A DNA stretch of 64,000 nucleotides from Streptomyces sp. CB02400 (GTDB lineage: Bacteria > Actinomycetota > Actinomycetes > Streptomycetales > Streptomycetaceae), in NCBI RefSeq assembly GCF_001905725.1, contig NZ_LIWB01000006.1, positions 372,001 through 436,000 on the forward strand. Reading direction: 5' to 3'. Under the pieces are notes generated by a model. That model was not told where the DNA came from, did no database searches, and saw only the letters and a list, made by a program, of their open reading frames with translations. Positions 48,501-60,441 of this stretch are shown piece by piece (within the stretch, counting starts at the first letter, position 1; every line of letters begins with the position of its first letter). Made by a program: the position numbers and the translations under genes.

Positions 48501-50186
48501 GCCCCCGACGACGTGCCCGAGGACGGCACCGGAGCGCCGCAGGCCTCCCTGCCCGCCCTGCGGGAGGCCTACCGCGCCGCGTCCCAGGTGTACGAGAAGG
48601 TCGGCGTCGGCGCCGACCTGCGCGCCGAACAGGCCCGCGCGGAGAGCGACGAGAGCGCCGCCCGCGCCGAACTGGACCGGCTCAGCAACAAGGTCCGTAC
48701 CCGCGCCGAGCAGTTGCTCCAGTCGCCCGACGGCTCCGACGGGCCCAGCCGGCAGGCCGCCGCCGCCCGCGCCGAGGAGCTGGTGCAGCTCCTGGAGACC
48801 CGCATGTCCAGCGCGAGCGAGCAGCTCGGACGGCTGCGCGGCGAGGCCGAACGGCTCGCGCCCGAGGACGGCGAGGCGCACACCGGACTCCCCGAGGAAC
48901 TGGTGCCGCGCGACGCCGAGCACGCCCAGGCCCTCCTGCGCACCGCCACCACCGAACTCGCCTCCCGCAGCGAGGCCCTGAGCCAGGCCCGGGAGGCCCA
49001 CGCCGAACTCCTCGACGCGCACCGCGCCGCCGAGGACGCGGCCGGCGGCTTCGACGAGATCGCCGCCATGCTCCGCGACCTGCTGCGCGAACACACCCCC
49101 GAGGAGGAGCAGGAGCAGCCCGAGCCCTACCCGGGAAGCCTGGACGAGGCCCGGCAGTCCGCCGCCGAGTCCCGCCGCTCGCTGCGCGGCTGCGCCGCCG
49201 ACCTGTCCGCCGCCGAGTCCGCCGTGCGCGAGGCGAGCGACATCCTCGTCCGGCACGCCAACTCCACCCGCTACGAACAGGTCCGCACCCCCGCACGCCA
49301 GCAGATCCGCGAACTGCCCGCCTCCGCACTGCCCGAGCACGCCCAGAAGTGGGCGGACGCCTTCGCACCCCGGCTGCGGGTCCTCACCGACGAGCTGGAA
49401 CAGCTGGAGCGCAACCGCGACTCGATCGTGGACCGGCTGCGGGGCCTGGTCGAGTCCGCCCTCGCCACCCTCCGCTCCGCCCAGCGGCTGTCCCGGCTGC
49501 CGGAAGGCCTCGGCGAGTGGTCCGGACAGGAGTTCCTGCGCATCCGCTTCGAGGAACCCGACCAGGCCACCCTCACCGAGCGGCTCGGCGAGGTCGTCGA
49601 CGAGGCGACCCGGGCGGCCGTCAGGAAGAACTCCGACCTGCGGCGCGACGGCATGTCCCTGCTGCTGCGCGGGGTCGCCGCCGCCCTCCAGCCCAAGGGC
49701 GTCGCCGTCGAGATCCTCAAGCCCGACGCGGTACTGCGCGCCGAACGCGTGCCCGTCGGCCAGATGGGCGACGTGTTCTCCGGCGGCCAGCTGCTCACCG
49801 CGGCCATCGCCCTGTACTGCACGATGGCCGCCCTGCGCTCCAACGACCGCGGCCGGGACAAGCACCGCCACGCCGGCACGCTGTTCCTGGACAACCCCAT
49901 CGGCCGCGCCAACGCCACCTACCTCCTGGAGCTCCAGCGCGCGGTCTCCGACGCGCTCGGAGTCCAGCTCCTGTACACCACCGGTCTGTTCGACACCACG
50001 GCGCTCGCGGAGTTCCCGCTGGTCATCCGGCTGCGGAACGACGCCGACCTGCGGGCCGGCCTGAAGTACATCAGCGTGGAGGAACACCTCCGGCCGGGGC
50101 TCCCGCAGCAGGACCCGACCGAGGAGGCGCACAGCGAGATCACGGCGACCCGCATGTTCAAGCGGCCCGCGGCGGCGAGCGGCTGA
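45534..50186 (+). CDS. SMC-like ATPase (MukB/JetC type), 1550 aa
   Basis: A very long protein with an ATPase head split between its ends and Ala/Glu/Arg-rich coiled coils between. The N-terminal P-loop GVLFLENGGGKSVLLKLIFS has Walker A at about 64-70. Coiled coils occupy about 270-680 and 820-1350, separated by a globular hinge-like region (about 685-815; ILGALGDGGLLPPGPDVLAT, GWRYLAQAVDPADHARVLAA). The C-terminal head has the signature MGDVFSGGQLLTAAIALYCT (about 1412-1431) and the Walker B strand AGTLFLDNPIGRANATYLLE (D about 1453). The residue after the Walker B Asp is Asn rather than the usual catalytic Glu. The length matches MukB more than canonical SMC. The ATG at 45534 follows ACGAGAGTCCGCC. 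Last gene of the operon; IclR converges on it. Confidence 0.8.
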   Translation: MYELSRVRLYSIGPAGARYADTVLDLRGVGGAVPDPAPTQAEFFQEEPVGPPRRPAPAGVLFLENGGGKSVLLKLIFSVMLPGHRNTLGGASSGVLRKFLLADDCGHVALEWQHVQTGECVVVGKASEWRGRQVSNDPRKFAEAWYSFRPGPGLSLDNLPVAESTAVRPPVEGQSGARGRRRTMKGFRDALTEAGKNYPHLEVHWEEIHERWTEHLGELGLDPELFRYQREMNADEGEAAGLFAVKKDSDFTDLLLRAVTDTRDTDGLADLVGGFGNKLGRRAELIAERDFTAGSVDLLGRIVEAAEARTRAREIHTTAERRTRTLARRLSARGARERVRAADLAQRVTAAAYAVTHAESAREHSALISAELAYRHASLALAAAEKSAAAQKRELADARTLYSAWQAAEAVLRHRAAADRVARVSAAIQEAERDAAPALAARAKAAVDLVRALHAAAQNAENLANEEEERSAALQEVSDGAYRDSTAAATEAQRARSEVGHLRQRLTEVEQETAEAVRAGWLDDSAPDADPARAALAASDAEKTAVAAWDTAREAARRATEHAREAAAAESRAELTAARAADAATAAERAHEGERRTAEALAAEQRLAELLSLPGATGRQRTNVPGQRPDADRAAGDSDAGSSPAEGTLTAEELDRFADELRELLDDAVSSAERQLFDLRTAAADDARILGALGDGGLLPPGPDVLATVEFLGEHGIPALPGWRYLAQAVDPADHARVLAARPELVDGVVITDPDSHLRAREALSDAALLPRSAVAVGTAAALLAPTPAPGTDTGDVFLVPPNPAMHDEHAADEERQTLRARATERDEEIRALAARLGKDRELAARLASWRTGCPAGRLTELSGTAHEARAFAEESEAELAEARTVRAEAEEAAAEAVGVRDERQEAAQKARRAADALAGLAFRLRERAGWQVKLRELADDATEAEARAQTCLERARAADEDRRGAQRAADDARRTARALRAERSEIAGAPDDVPEDGTGAPQASLPALREAYRAASQVYEKVGVGADLRAEQARAESDESAARAELDRLSNKVRTRAEQLLQSPDGSDGPSRQAAAARAEELVQLLETRMSSASEQLGRLRGEAERLAPEDGEAHTGLPEELVPRDAEHAQALLRTATTELASRSEALSQAREAHAELLDAHRAAEDAAGGFDEIAAMLRDLLREHTPEEEQEQPEPYPGSLDEARQSAAESRRSLRGCAADLSAAESAVREASDILVRHANSTRYEQVRTPARQQIRELPASALPEHAQKWADAFAPRLRVLTDELEQLERNRDSIVDRLRGLVESALATLRSAQRLSRLPEGLGEWSGQEFLRIRFEEPDQATLTERLGEVVDEATRAAVRKNSDLRRDGMSLLLRGVAAALQPKGVAVEILKPDAVLRAERVPVGQMGDVFSGGQLLTAAIALYCTMAALRSNDRGRDKHRHAGTLFLDNPIGRANATYLLELQRAVSDALGVQLLYTTGLFDTTALAEFPLVIRLRNDADLRAGLKYISVEEHLRPGLPQQDPTEEAHSEITATRMFKRPAAASG

Positions 50187-50209
50187 TCAGGCGGTACCCC
50201 GGACGCGGC

Positions 50210-51007
50210 TCAGAAGCCGTAGCCCATGCGCCGGGACAGCTCGGCCGCCGCCGTCGCCGTCCGGCTGCCCAACTCGGGCAGCCGGTCCGCACGCAGCCGG
50301 TACACCGGCCCCGAGACACTGATCGCCGCCATCACCGTGCCGTCGTGCGAGCGGACCGGCGCCGCGACGGCCGCGAGTCCCAGCTCCAGCTCCTCCAGCG
50401 TGGCGCCGTACCCCCGCTCGACCACCGTCTCCAGCTCACCGCGCAGCTCCGGCGCCTCGGTGATCGTGCGCTCCGTGAACCGGTGCAGCGGGCGGGCGAG
50501 GTGGCCCTCACGAACGGCGGGTGGCAGGTGGGCCAGGAACACCTTGCCGCCGGCGGTGGCGTGCAGCGGGGTGCGCCTGCCGAGCCAGTTCTGCGCGGTG
50601 ACCGACGCCGTGCCCCGGGCCTGCATGATGTTGACGGCGGCGTCGTCGTCCAGCACCGCTATGTTCACCGTCTCGCCCAGCTCGTCGGCGAGGTCCCGGC
50701 AGACCGGGACGCCCTCCTGCGAGATGTCCAGCCGCACGGCGGCCGCCCCCGCGAGGCGCAGCACACCGGCACCCAGGTGGTACTTGCCGCGGTCCTTCGT
50801 CTGGGCCACCAGACCGCGGTTCTCCAGGACACCGAGCAACCGGAAGGCCGTGGACTTGTGCACGCCCAGTTCGCCGGCGATCTCCGTGACACCCGCCTCG
50901 CCGTGCCGGGCCAGGATCTCCAGCACGCTCACCGCACGGTCCACCGACTGCACGGCACTCGTCGTGCCCTTCCCGTTCCCCCCGGGCTGTTTCCGCTCGC
51001 CGGTCAT
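50210..51007 (-). CDS. IclR-family regulator
   Basis: A 265-aa regulator. The N-terminal HTH_IclR (about 15-75) has VQSVDRAVSVLEILARHGEA and IAGELGVHKSTAFRLLGVLE. The C-terminal GAF-like ligand domain (about 85-260) has TPLHATAGGKVFLAHLPPAV, TITEAPELRGELETVVERGY and VAAPVRSHDGTVMAAISVSG. The ATG at 51007-51005 is the family-typical start. It converges on the SMC operon. It is on the same strand as the glpF/glpK locus 10 kb away and IclR proteins often control glycerol genes, but no direct link is visible. Confidence 0.92.
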   Translation of the reverse strand: MTGERKQPGGNGKGTTSAVQSVDRAVSVLEILARHGEAGVTEIAGELGVHKSTAFRLLGVLENRGLVAQTKDRGKYHLGAGVLRLAGAAAVRLDISQEGVPVCRDLADELGETVNIAVLDDDAAVNIMQARGTASVTAQNWLGRRTPLHATAGGKVFLAHLPPAVREGHLARPLHRFTERTITEAPELRGELETVVERGYGATLEELELGLAAVAAPVRSHDGTVMAAISVSGPVYRLRADRLPELGSRTATAAAELSRRMGYGF

Positions 51008-51113
51008 GGCTCGGTTCTCACCATCTGTCGGTAACCGTTGCGCAGGGCGCCTGCCGGCGCGCCATGTGCGACTTCAGCGTACCGAGGGCCCGCGTCCCGG
51101 CGAGCGAGCGGTC

Positions 51114-51695
51114 TCAGGGGTGCGAGAGCTGCCCGGCTCCGCCCCGCCGGCGTATTCGAGCCTGCGCCCGCTGGGCGGCCCGCTGCTGACGGCGGGCGCG
51201 GCGCCGCTCGCGCCGCAGGGCCCGCGCGGTGCTGCTGGGCGCGGACACCACACCATTGCGCTGATTCCAGACCTGGCGGGTCACCCAGACGTCCAGGACT
51301 CCCCAGGTCGCCAGGATCGTACTGACGACACTGCTGATGACCATGGGGAACGCCAGCCAGGACTCGGCCAGCGTGCACAGGAAGGCCACCATGGCCTGAA
51401 TCAGTGTCACCGAGGTGATGAGCACCGCCCGCACGGCCGCCGTCCTTACCGGGTCCGGCAACCGGCGCTGCCGGGCAGGCTCCTCGACCCACAGCGGCCG
51501 GTAGGAGGCCTTCCCGCTGAAGCCGCCGGGCTCGCCGGTGCTCCCTCTGATCTCCCGTGCCGCGGCGCCGTGTTCGCCGGCCGTCCCGTGCCCGGACGCG
51601 GCTGCACCGGGTCCGGGCGCCCCGGCATCCGACCGCGTCGTCACCTGCGCCGCCGCGCCCTCCTCGGGCGCCTCGCGCCGCTCCGCCGTGCCCAT
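51114..51695 (-). CDS. small membrane protein with two helices
   Basis: A 193-aa protein: a disordered Ala/Gly-rich N-terminus (about 1-75), a short motif (SYRPLWVEEPARQRRLPDPV), two hydrophobic helices (AVLITSVTLIQAMVAFLCTL; LAFPMVISSVVSTILATWGV) and a strongly basic C-terminal tail (ALRRERRRARRQQRAAQRAQ). No family recognised. The ATG at 51695-51693 is preferred, with GGGGAG ten bases upstream; the frame extends to 51731. Divergent from the conservon; function unknown. Confidence 0.7.
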   Translation of the reverse strand: MGTAERREAPEEGAAAQVTTRSDAGAPGPGAAASGHGTAGEHGAAAREIRGSTGEPGGFSGKASYRPLWVEEPARQRRLPDPVRTAAVRAVLITSVTLIQAMVAFLCTLAESWLAFPMVISSVVSTILATWGVLDVWVTRQVWNQRNGVVSAPSSTARALRRERRRARRQQRAAQRAQARIRRRGGAGQLSHP

Positions 51696-52113
51696 CAACG
51701 TGTCACTCCCCACCGCCAGCAGACCGCTCACCCGTGTTCGAAGACCCGGTTCTCCAGTGGCTGCCCGGCTTGCGCCGTTCTACGCCGACCAGGTGCGGGA
51801 CACGGCTCTTGTGGCCGATTCCGCCCCCATTTCCCACAGAGAAGGACGAACGGCGCGTCGTGAAGATTCCCGACCTGGAAAGAAACCGGCCAACCGTCCT
51901 CTCCCGTTCCGGAGGTCGGCCCCAGGAAGGTGCCCCTGATTCCGGGAGGCAATCTCCCGCAATGCCCGGACAACTCCCCATCTCCCGCCCCAGGTACGGA
52001 ACTACAGCTTCCGGACGGCTCTTCGAGTTCACCCCGGCGCGGTAGTAGGCTCGCGCCGTTTGTTGACGCACATGTGTACCCCCGGCCGGTCGGGGGCCGA
52101 GCTGGGGGAGGCC
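51696..52113. other. 418-bp intergenic region before cvnA
   Basis: Separates the divergent membrane-protein gene and the conservon. It should contain both promoters; no consensus pair is clear. CCCCCG (52079-52084) and CGGGGG (52091-52096) form a small hairpin just upstream of the cvnA ribosome-binding site and might affect its translation. Confidence 0.4.
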
Positions 52114-55104
52114 ATGCGCTTTCGCGGGAAGTCCATCCGCCGGAAGATCGTGGCGCTGCTTCTCGTGCCGCTGTTGTCCCTGACGACGATCTGGGCCTTC
52201 ACCACGGTGCTCACGGGCCGCGAGGCAAGCCATCTCTTCGACGTGTCGTCGGTGATGGAGGAGGTCGGCTACCCCGTCGAGGACACCGTCCGCGTCCTCC
52301 AGCAGGAGCGCCGGCAGACCCTCGTCTACCTCGCCGACCCCCGCGCCTCCGACGGCCTCGCCGCACTCCGGCGCAGCCGCTCCGCCACCGACGACGCGGT
52401 CGCCGGCGTCCGCAGGAGCGCGACGGACGCCGATGTGCGCGAGGCCATGCACGGGGGCTCCGACGAGCTGAGCGCGGTACTGGACTCCTTCGAGGGCATC
52501 GAGTCCCTGCGCCGCAGCGTCGAGGACGGCACCGTCAACCGCTCCCAGGCCCTCGACCTCTACAACCGGCTGATCGACCCGTGCTACATCCTGCTGGCCA
52601 ATCTGCACGTGGTCGACGACGTCGAACTCGACAAGCAGTACCGAGCCCTGGTCAGTCTCGCCCGCGCCCGCGAACTGCTCTCCCGTGAGGACGCCCTGCT
52701 CGGCTCCGCCCTGATCGTCGGCGAACTGTCCCGTGCCGAAGTGCGGGACATCTCCGACCTCGTGGCCCAGCGCACCCTGATGTACGACGCCGGTCTGCCG
52801 CAGCTGCCCGCGTCCGAGCGCGACCGCTACGAGACCTTCTGGAAGAACGCCGCGTCCGCCCCGCTGCGCGTCGGCGAAGAGGCGGCCGTCTCCTCCGGCA
52901 CCGGGGAGCCCCGCGGGATCACGGCCAAGAGCTGGGACATCGCCGCCGGCAACGTGCTCTCCGAACTCGGCACCCTCAACGACCAGGCCGCCGACCGCTA
53001 CCAGGACCGCGTCCGCCCCGTCGCCATGGGCGTCATCACCCAGGCCGTCATCGCCGGTGTTCTCGGACTGATCGCCCTCCTGGTCTCCCTCGTCCTCTCC
53101 GTGCGCGTGGGCCGCGGACTCATCCGGGACCTCAGGAAGCTGCGCCTGGAGGCCCACGAGGCGTCCGGCGTGCGACTGCCCAGCGTGATGCGCCGCCTCT
53201 CGGCGGGTGAACAGGTCGATGTCGAGACCGAGGTCCCGCGCCTGGAGTACGACAAGAACGAGATGGGAGAGGTCGGCCAGGCCCTCAACACCCTCCAGCG
53301 CGCCGCCGTGGAGGCCGCAGTCAAGCAGGCCGAACTGCGCGCCGGTGTCTCCGAGGTGTTCGTCAACCTCGCCCGCCGCAGCCAGGTCCTGCTGCACAAG
53401 CAGCTCACCCTGCTGGACACCATGGAACGCCGGACCGAGGACACCGAGGAACTCGCCGACCTGTTCCGGCTGGACCACCTCACCACCCGTATGCGCCGGC
53501 ACGCCGAGGGCCTGGTGATCCTCTCCGGCGCCGCGCCCTCCCGACAGTGGCGCAAACCCGTCCAGCTCATGGACGTCGTACGCGCCTCCGTCGCCGAGGT
53601 CGAGGACTACGAACGCATCGAGGTCCGTCGGCTGCCGAGGGTCGCCGTCACTGGTCCGGCCGTCGCCGACCTCACCCACCTCGTGGCAGAACTGCTGGAG
53701 AACGCCACGGTGTTCTCCCCGCCGCACACCGCCGTCCAGGTCCTCGGCGAGCGCGTGGCCAACGGCTTCACCCTGGAGATCCACGACCGCGGGCTCGGCA
53801 TGGCGGCCGACGCCCTCCTGGACGCCAACCTCAGACTCGCCGAGACTCCCGAGTTCGAACTCTCCGACACCGACCGGCTCGGACTGTTCGTGGTCAGCCG
53901 CCTCGCCCAGCGCCAGAACGTCCGGGTCTCCCTGCAGCCCTCCCCGTACGGCGGTACCACAGCGGTCGTCTTCATCCCCGACGCGCTGCTGACGGACGAC
54001 GTCCCGGACACCAACGGCGTCGGCTTCCGCCTCGACCGCCCCCGGCGCTCCACGGACCGCGAACCGGAGGAGAGCCGCCGCGCAGCCCTCTCCCAGGTGC
54101 CCGTACAACTGCCCAGGCTCCCCGCCTCGCTGCTGGACGGACCGGTCGAACTGGAGGCCCCCGTCGACCTGGACGCGCTCGACGGCTTCCCCGGCGCCCT
54201 GGGTGACGAGGACAGCCGGCGCGGCGGCCTCTTCCGCCCCCGCCGCTCCCTCACCGGCACCCAGGAGGAGCGGCCCGGCCGCGAGCACCATCAGCAGACC
54301 CCCGACACGCCCGAGGGCGCGGACCCGGGCGGGGACGACCGGAGCGCCCCGGTCCCGCTGACCCGCAGGGGAGCACCCAAGCTGGTCAGCTCCCACGGGC
54401 GCCCGGTCCGTGAGGCGCGTGCCCGTGCGGAGCGCACGGACGAGGAGGGCACACCCGCCGCGTCCACCCGGCCCGAGCTGGAAGCAGCGTCTCCGCTGCC
54501 CGCCCGCCGCCGCGGTGAGGACCCCGCGGGACGCCGGGGCCCCGGCCGCCCGGGTGCGGAGGCACTGTCCCCGCTCCCCGCACGCCGTCGCACCGAACGG
54601 CTCTCCTCCGACGCCGAGCGTGAACAACCGGACGCGGAGTCACTGCCTCCGCTGCCGGCCCGCCGACGGGGCCCCGACCCCTCCCGCCCCAGCATCGGAA
54701 CCGGGGACCGGAGCGACACTCCGGCGCCCTCCGGCCCCGTGCGCGACGACCGGCCGGAGCCTCCTGAGCTTCCCCAGCGCGCCCGCCGTCCCGCCGCCGC
54801 GGCGAGCGGCCCCGACGACTCCTCACCGGCCGCGGGCGGCACGGACACCGACGCCGTACGACCCGACGGCGGATCGCTGCCCCGGCGCGTACGGCAGGCC
54901 AGCCTCGCCCCGCAGCTCAAGCGCAGTGCCGAACCTCGGAACGAGGACAGGACCCGGCCCGTTGAACGGGATGCCGACGAAGTCCGCAGCCGCATGGCCT
55001 CGCTCCAGCGCGGCTGGCAGCGCGGCCGCGAGGAGAACGCCGCCGGCGACGAAGCCGACAGCGGCACAGCACCACGACGAACGAACAAGGGGGACGGTCG
55101 ATGA
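52114..55104 (+). CDS. cvnA: CvnA-type sensor histidine-kinase-like protein
   Basis: A 996-aa membrane protein. TM1 (about 9-30; KIVALLLVPLLSLTTIWAFT) is followed by an extracellular helical nitrate/nitrite-sensing-like domain (about 45-290) and TM2 (about 308-335; VITQAVIAGVLGLIALLVSL). A HAMP-like linker precedes the HATPase_c domain (about 500-640) with N-box LTHLVAELLENATVFSPP (N530) and G-box HDRGLGMAADALL. The last about 330 residues are Pro/Arg-rich and disordered, with the motif PLPARRR three times and PRRVRQASLAPQLKR near the end, as in other conservon sensors. No classical phospho-accepting His box was seen. The ATG at 52114 follows GGGGGAGGCC. It overlaps cvnB by ATGA. Confidence 0.93.
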   Translation: MRFRGKSIRRKIVALLLVPLLSLTTIWAFTTVLTGREASHLFDVSSVMEEVGYPVEDTVRVLQQERRQTLVYLADPRASDGLAALRRSRSATDDAVAGVRRSATDADVREAMHGGSDELSAVLDSFEGIESLRRSVEDGTVNRSQALDLYNRLIDPCYILLANLHVVDDVELDKQYRALVSLARARELLSREDALLGSALIVGELSRAEVRDISDLVAQRTLMYDAGLPQLPASERDRYETFWKNAASAPLRVGEEAAVSSGTGEPRGITAKSWDIAAGNVLSELGTLNDQAADRYQDRVRPVAMGVITQAVIAGVLGLIALLVSLVLSVRVGRGLIRDLRKLRLEAHEASGVRLPSVMRRLSAGEQVDVETEVPRLEYDKNEMGEVGQALNTLQRAAVEAAVKQAELRAGVSEVFVNLARRSQVLLHKQLTLLDTMERRTEDTEELADLFRLDHLTTRMRRHAEGLVILSGAAPSRQWRKPVQLMDVVRASVAEVEDYERIEVRRLPRVAVTGPAVADLTHLVAELLENATVFSPPHTAVQVLGERVANGFTLEIHDRGLGMAADALLDANLRLAETPEFELSDTDRLGLFVVSRLAQRQNVRVSLQPSPYGGTTAVVFIPDALLTDDVPDTNGVGFRLDRPRRSTDREPEESRRAALSQVPVQLPRLPASLLDGPVELEAPVDLDALDGFPGALGDEDSRRGGLFRPRRSLTGTQEERPGREHHQQTPDTPEGADPGGDDRSAPVPLTRRGAPKLVSSHGRPVREARARAERTDEEGTPAASTRPELEAASPLPARRRGEDPAGRRGPGRPGAEALSPLPARRRTERLSSDAEREQPDAESLPPLPARRRGPDPSRPSIGTGDRSDTPAPSGPVRDDRPEPPELPQRARRPAAAASGPDDSSPAAGGTDTDAVRPDGGSLPRRVRQASLAPQLKRSAEPRNEDRTRPVERDADEVRSRMASLQRGWQRGREENAAGDEADSGTAPRRTNKGDGR

Positions 55105-55535
55105 CCGCACCGAGGGCCACCGGCCACACCACGCCCGACAAGGGGGAGCTGAACTGGCTCCTCGACGACCTGGTGGAGCGTGTCGCCAGCATCCGCAAGG
55201 CGATCGTGCTCTCCGGCGACGGCCTGCCCACGGGCGCGTCGAAGGACCTCACCCGGGAGGACAGCGAGCATCTGGCCGCCGTCGCCTCCGGCTTCCACAG
55301 CCTCGCCAAGGGCGTGGGCCGCCACTTCGAGGCCGGCGACGTCCGGCAGACCGTCGTCGAACTCGACGAGGCGTTCCTCTTCGTCACCGCCGCCGGTGAC
55401 GGCAGCTGCCTCGCCGTCCTCGCGGACGCCGACTCGGACGTCGGACAGGTCGCCTACGAGATGACGCTCCTCGTGAAGCGGGTCGGTGTGCATCTGGGCG
55501 CCGCCCCGCGCACCGATCTGCCCTCGGGCGGGTAG
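55101..55535 (+). CDS. cvnB: CvnB roadblock/LC7 protein
   Basis: A 144-aa roadblock/LC7-domain protein (LNWLLDDLVERVASIRKAIV; LSGDGLPTGASKDLTREDSE; GSCLAVLADADSDVGQVAYE). In conservons it interacts with the sensor and the GTPase at the membrane, acting like a GTPase regulator. The ATG overlaps the cvnA stop by four bases; cvnC begins 10 bases after its stop. Confidence 0.93.
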   Translation: MTAPRATGHTTPDKGELNWLLDDLVERVASIRKAIVLSGDGLPTGASKDLTREDSEHLAAVASGFHSLAKGVGRHFEAGDVRQTVVELDEAFLFVTAAGDGSCLAVLADADSDVGQVAYEMTLLVKRVGVHLGAAPRTDLPSGG

Positions 55536-55544
55536 TGGGACGAC

Positions 55545-55940
55545 ATGAGCGCTGACGGGCAGGGCAGGAGTCACTGGTTCGACGACGAGGCCGGACCGGT
55601 CGTCCGTCCGTACGCCATGACGCGGGGCCGCACCACCAGTGCGGCCCAGCACCGCCTCGACCTGATCGCGGTGGTCGTCACGGAGCCGCACGCGGACGAT
55701 CCGGAGGACGATCCCACGCTCTCCCCGGAGCACGTGGACATCGTCGAACTGTGCCGCGACACCTCGCAGACGGTCGCCGAACTCTCCGCCGAACTCGATC
55801 TGCCGATCGGAGTGGTCCGGGTCCTCGTCGGAGACCTCGTGGAATCGGAATTGGTCCATGTGAACCGGCCAGTACCCCCGGCCGAGCTGCCGGACGAGAG
55901 TATTCTGCGCGACGTGATCAACGGCCTCCGGGCGCTGTGA
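55545..55940 (+). CDS. cvnC: CvnC DUF742 protein
   Basis: A 131-aa DUF742 protein. The invariant PVVRPYAMTRGRTTSAAQHR is followed by LDLIAVVVTEPHADD and a winged-helix-like part (SPEHVDIVELCRDTSQTVAE, LSAELDLPIGVVRVLVGDLV), ending PDESILRDVINGLRAL. The third component of a conservon; normally the GTPase gene follows at once, but here a 3.7-kb oxoprolinase gene comes between. The ATG at 55545 follows GGGACGAC. Confidence 0.93.
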   Translation: MSADGQGRSHWFDDEAGPVVRPYAMTRGRTTSAAQHRLDLIAVVVTEPHADDPEDDPTLSPEHVDIVELCRDTSQTVAELSAELDLPIGVVRVLVGDLVESELVHVNRPVPPAELPDESILRDVINGLRAL

Positions 55941-55964
55941 CCGGCGCGGAAGCGGGATACTGAC

Positions 55965-59628
<3,664 letters not shown>

Positions 59629-59648
<20 letters not shown>

Positions 59649-60234
59649 GCGCGGCAAGCCCCCGGTCGAGCCCGTCACGCTCAAGATCCTGGTGGCCGGC
59701 GGCTTCGGCGTGGGCAAGACCACGCTCGTTGGCGCGGTCAGCGAGATCAGGCCGCTGCGCACCGAGGAACTCCTCACCGAGGCCGGGCGCCCGGTCGACG
59801 ACACCTCCGGTGTGGAAGCGAAGAACACCACCACGGTGGCCATGGACTTCGGCCGCATCACGCTCCGCGAGGACCTGGTGCTGTACCTCTTCGGCACGCC
59901 CGGCCAGGAACGGTTCTGGTTCATGTGGGACGAGCTGTCCGAGGGCGCCCTCGGAGCCGTCGTCCTCGCCGACACCCGGCGGCTGGAGGACTGCTTCGCG
60001 GCCATCGACTACTTCGAGCGGCGCGCCATCCCGTTCCTCGTCGGCGTCAACTGCTTCGAAGGAGCCGCCCGTTACCCGGCTGACGACGTCCGCCGCGCCC
60101 TCGACCTCGACGACCACGTACCGCTGCTGATGTGCGACGCGCGGGACCGCGAGTCGGTCAAGGAGACCCTCATCGGCGTCGTCCAGCACGCCATGGCCCA
60201 GGCCGCACAGCGACGTCAGACGGTCACCACCTGA
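59629..60234 (+). CDS. cvnD: CvnD Ras-like GTPase
   Basis: A 201-aa small GTPase of the conservon/MglA-like group. P-loop VAGGFGVGKTTLVGAVSEIR, switch II region VLYLFGTPGQERFWFMWDEL with the DxxG Asp replaced as usual in this family, and VGVNCFEG in place of NKxD. The ATG at 59629 follows AGGAGAAGAGATCG and lies inside the last codons of the oxoprolinase gene. It completes the cvnABC-D set that forms a membrane GTPase switch. A hairpin terminator follows. Confidence 0.93.
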
Positions 60235-60247
60235 GACGGCGGCAGAC

Positions 60248-60287
60248 CCGCGGCCCGTACTCCCGCCGACCGGAGCACGGGCCGCGG
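60248..60287 (+). terminator. terminator of the conservon operon
   Basis: CCGCGGCCCGT (60248-60258) and ACGGGCCGCGG (60277-60287) form an 11-bp perfect stem 14 bases after the cvnD stop. It also lies downstream of the glpK remnant on the other strand. Confidence 0.7.
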
Positions 60288-60317
60288 TGCGGAGAACGAC
60301 GCACCACGCGCGCGTGG

Positions 60318-60441
60318 TCAGCCGTCACCCTCCTCCATCCAGCCGAAGCTCTTCTCCACCGCCTTGCGCCAGTTGCGGTACTCCCGGTCCCGCACCGGCG
60401 CCTCCATGGCCGGCGTCCACTCGGCGTCCTTCTTCGTGGAT
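60318..60441 (-). pseudogene. glpK: glycerol kinase C-terminal remnant
   Basis: The minus strand reads KDAEWTPAMEAPVRDREYRN then WRKAVEKSFGWMEEGDG and a stop (TGA at 60320-60318), the normal C-terminus of bacterial glycerol kinase. Only about 37 residues remain. The sequence upstream switches abruptly to the TnpB element at about 60441, and the roughly 470 missing residues are not found on the far side of the element, where the glpF gene follows at once. So glpK has been deleted, not just interrupted. Confidence 0.85.

Noticed and set aside
46806..50132. 1108-aa minus-strand frame opposite the SMC-like gene
   Set aside because: Gly/Val/Leu-rich shadow translation without any conserved pattern; the plus strand encodes a full SMC-like head and coiled coils.
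43042..50186. Complete Wadjet defence system
   Set aside because: No JetD-like TOPRIM nuclease gene is present, and the locus is not inside a visible defence island; the call was kept at SMC-type complex.
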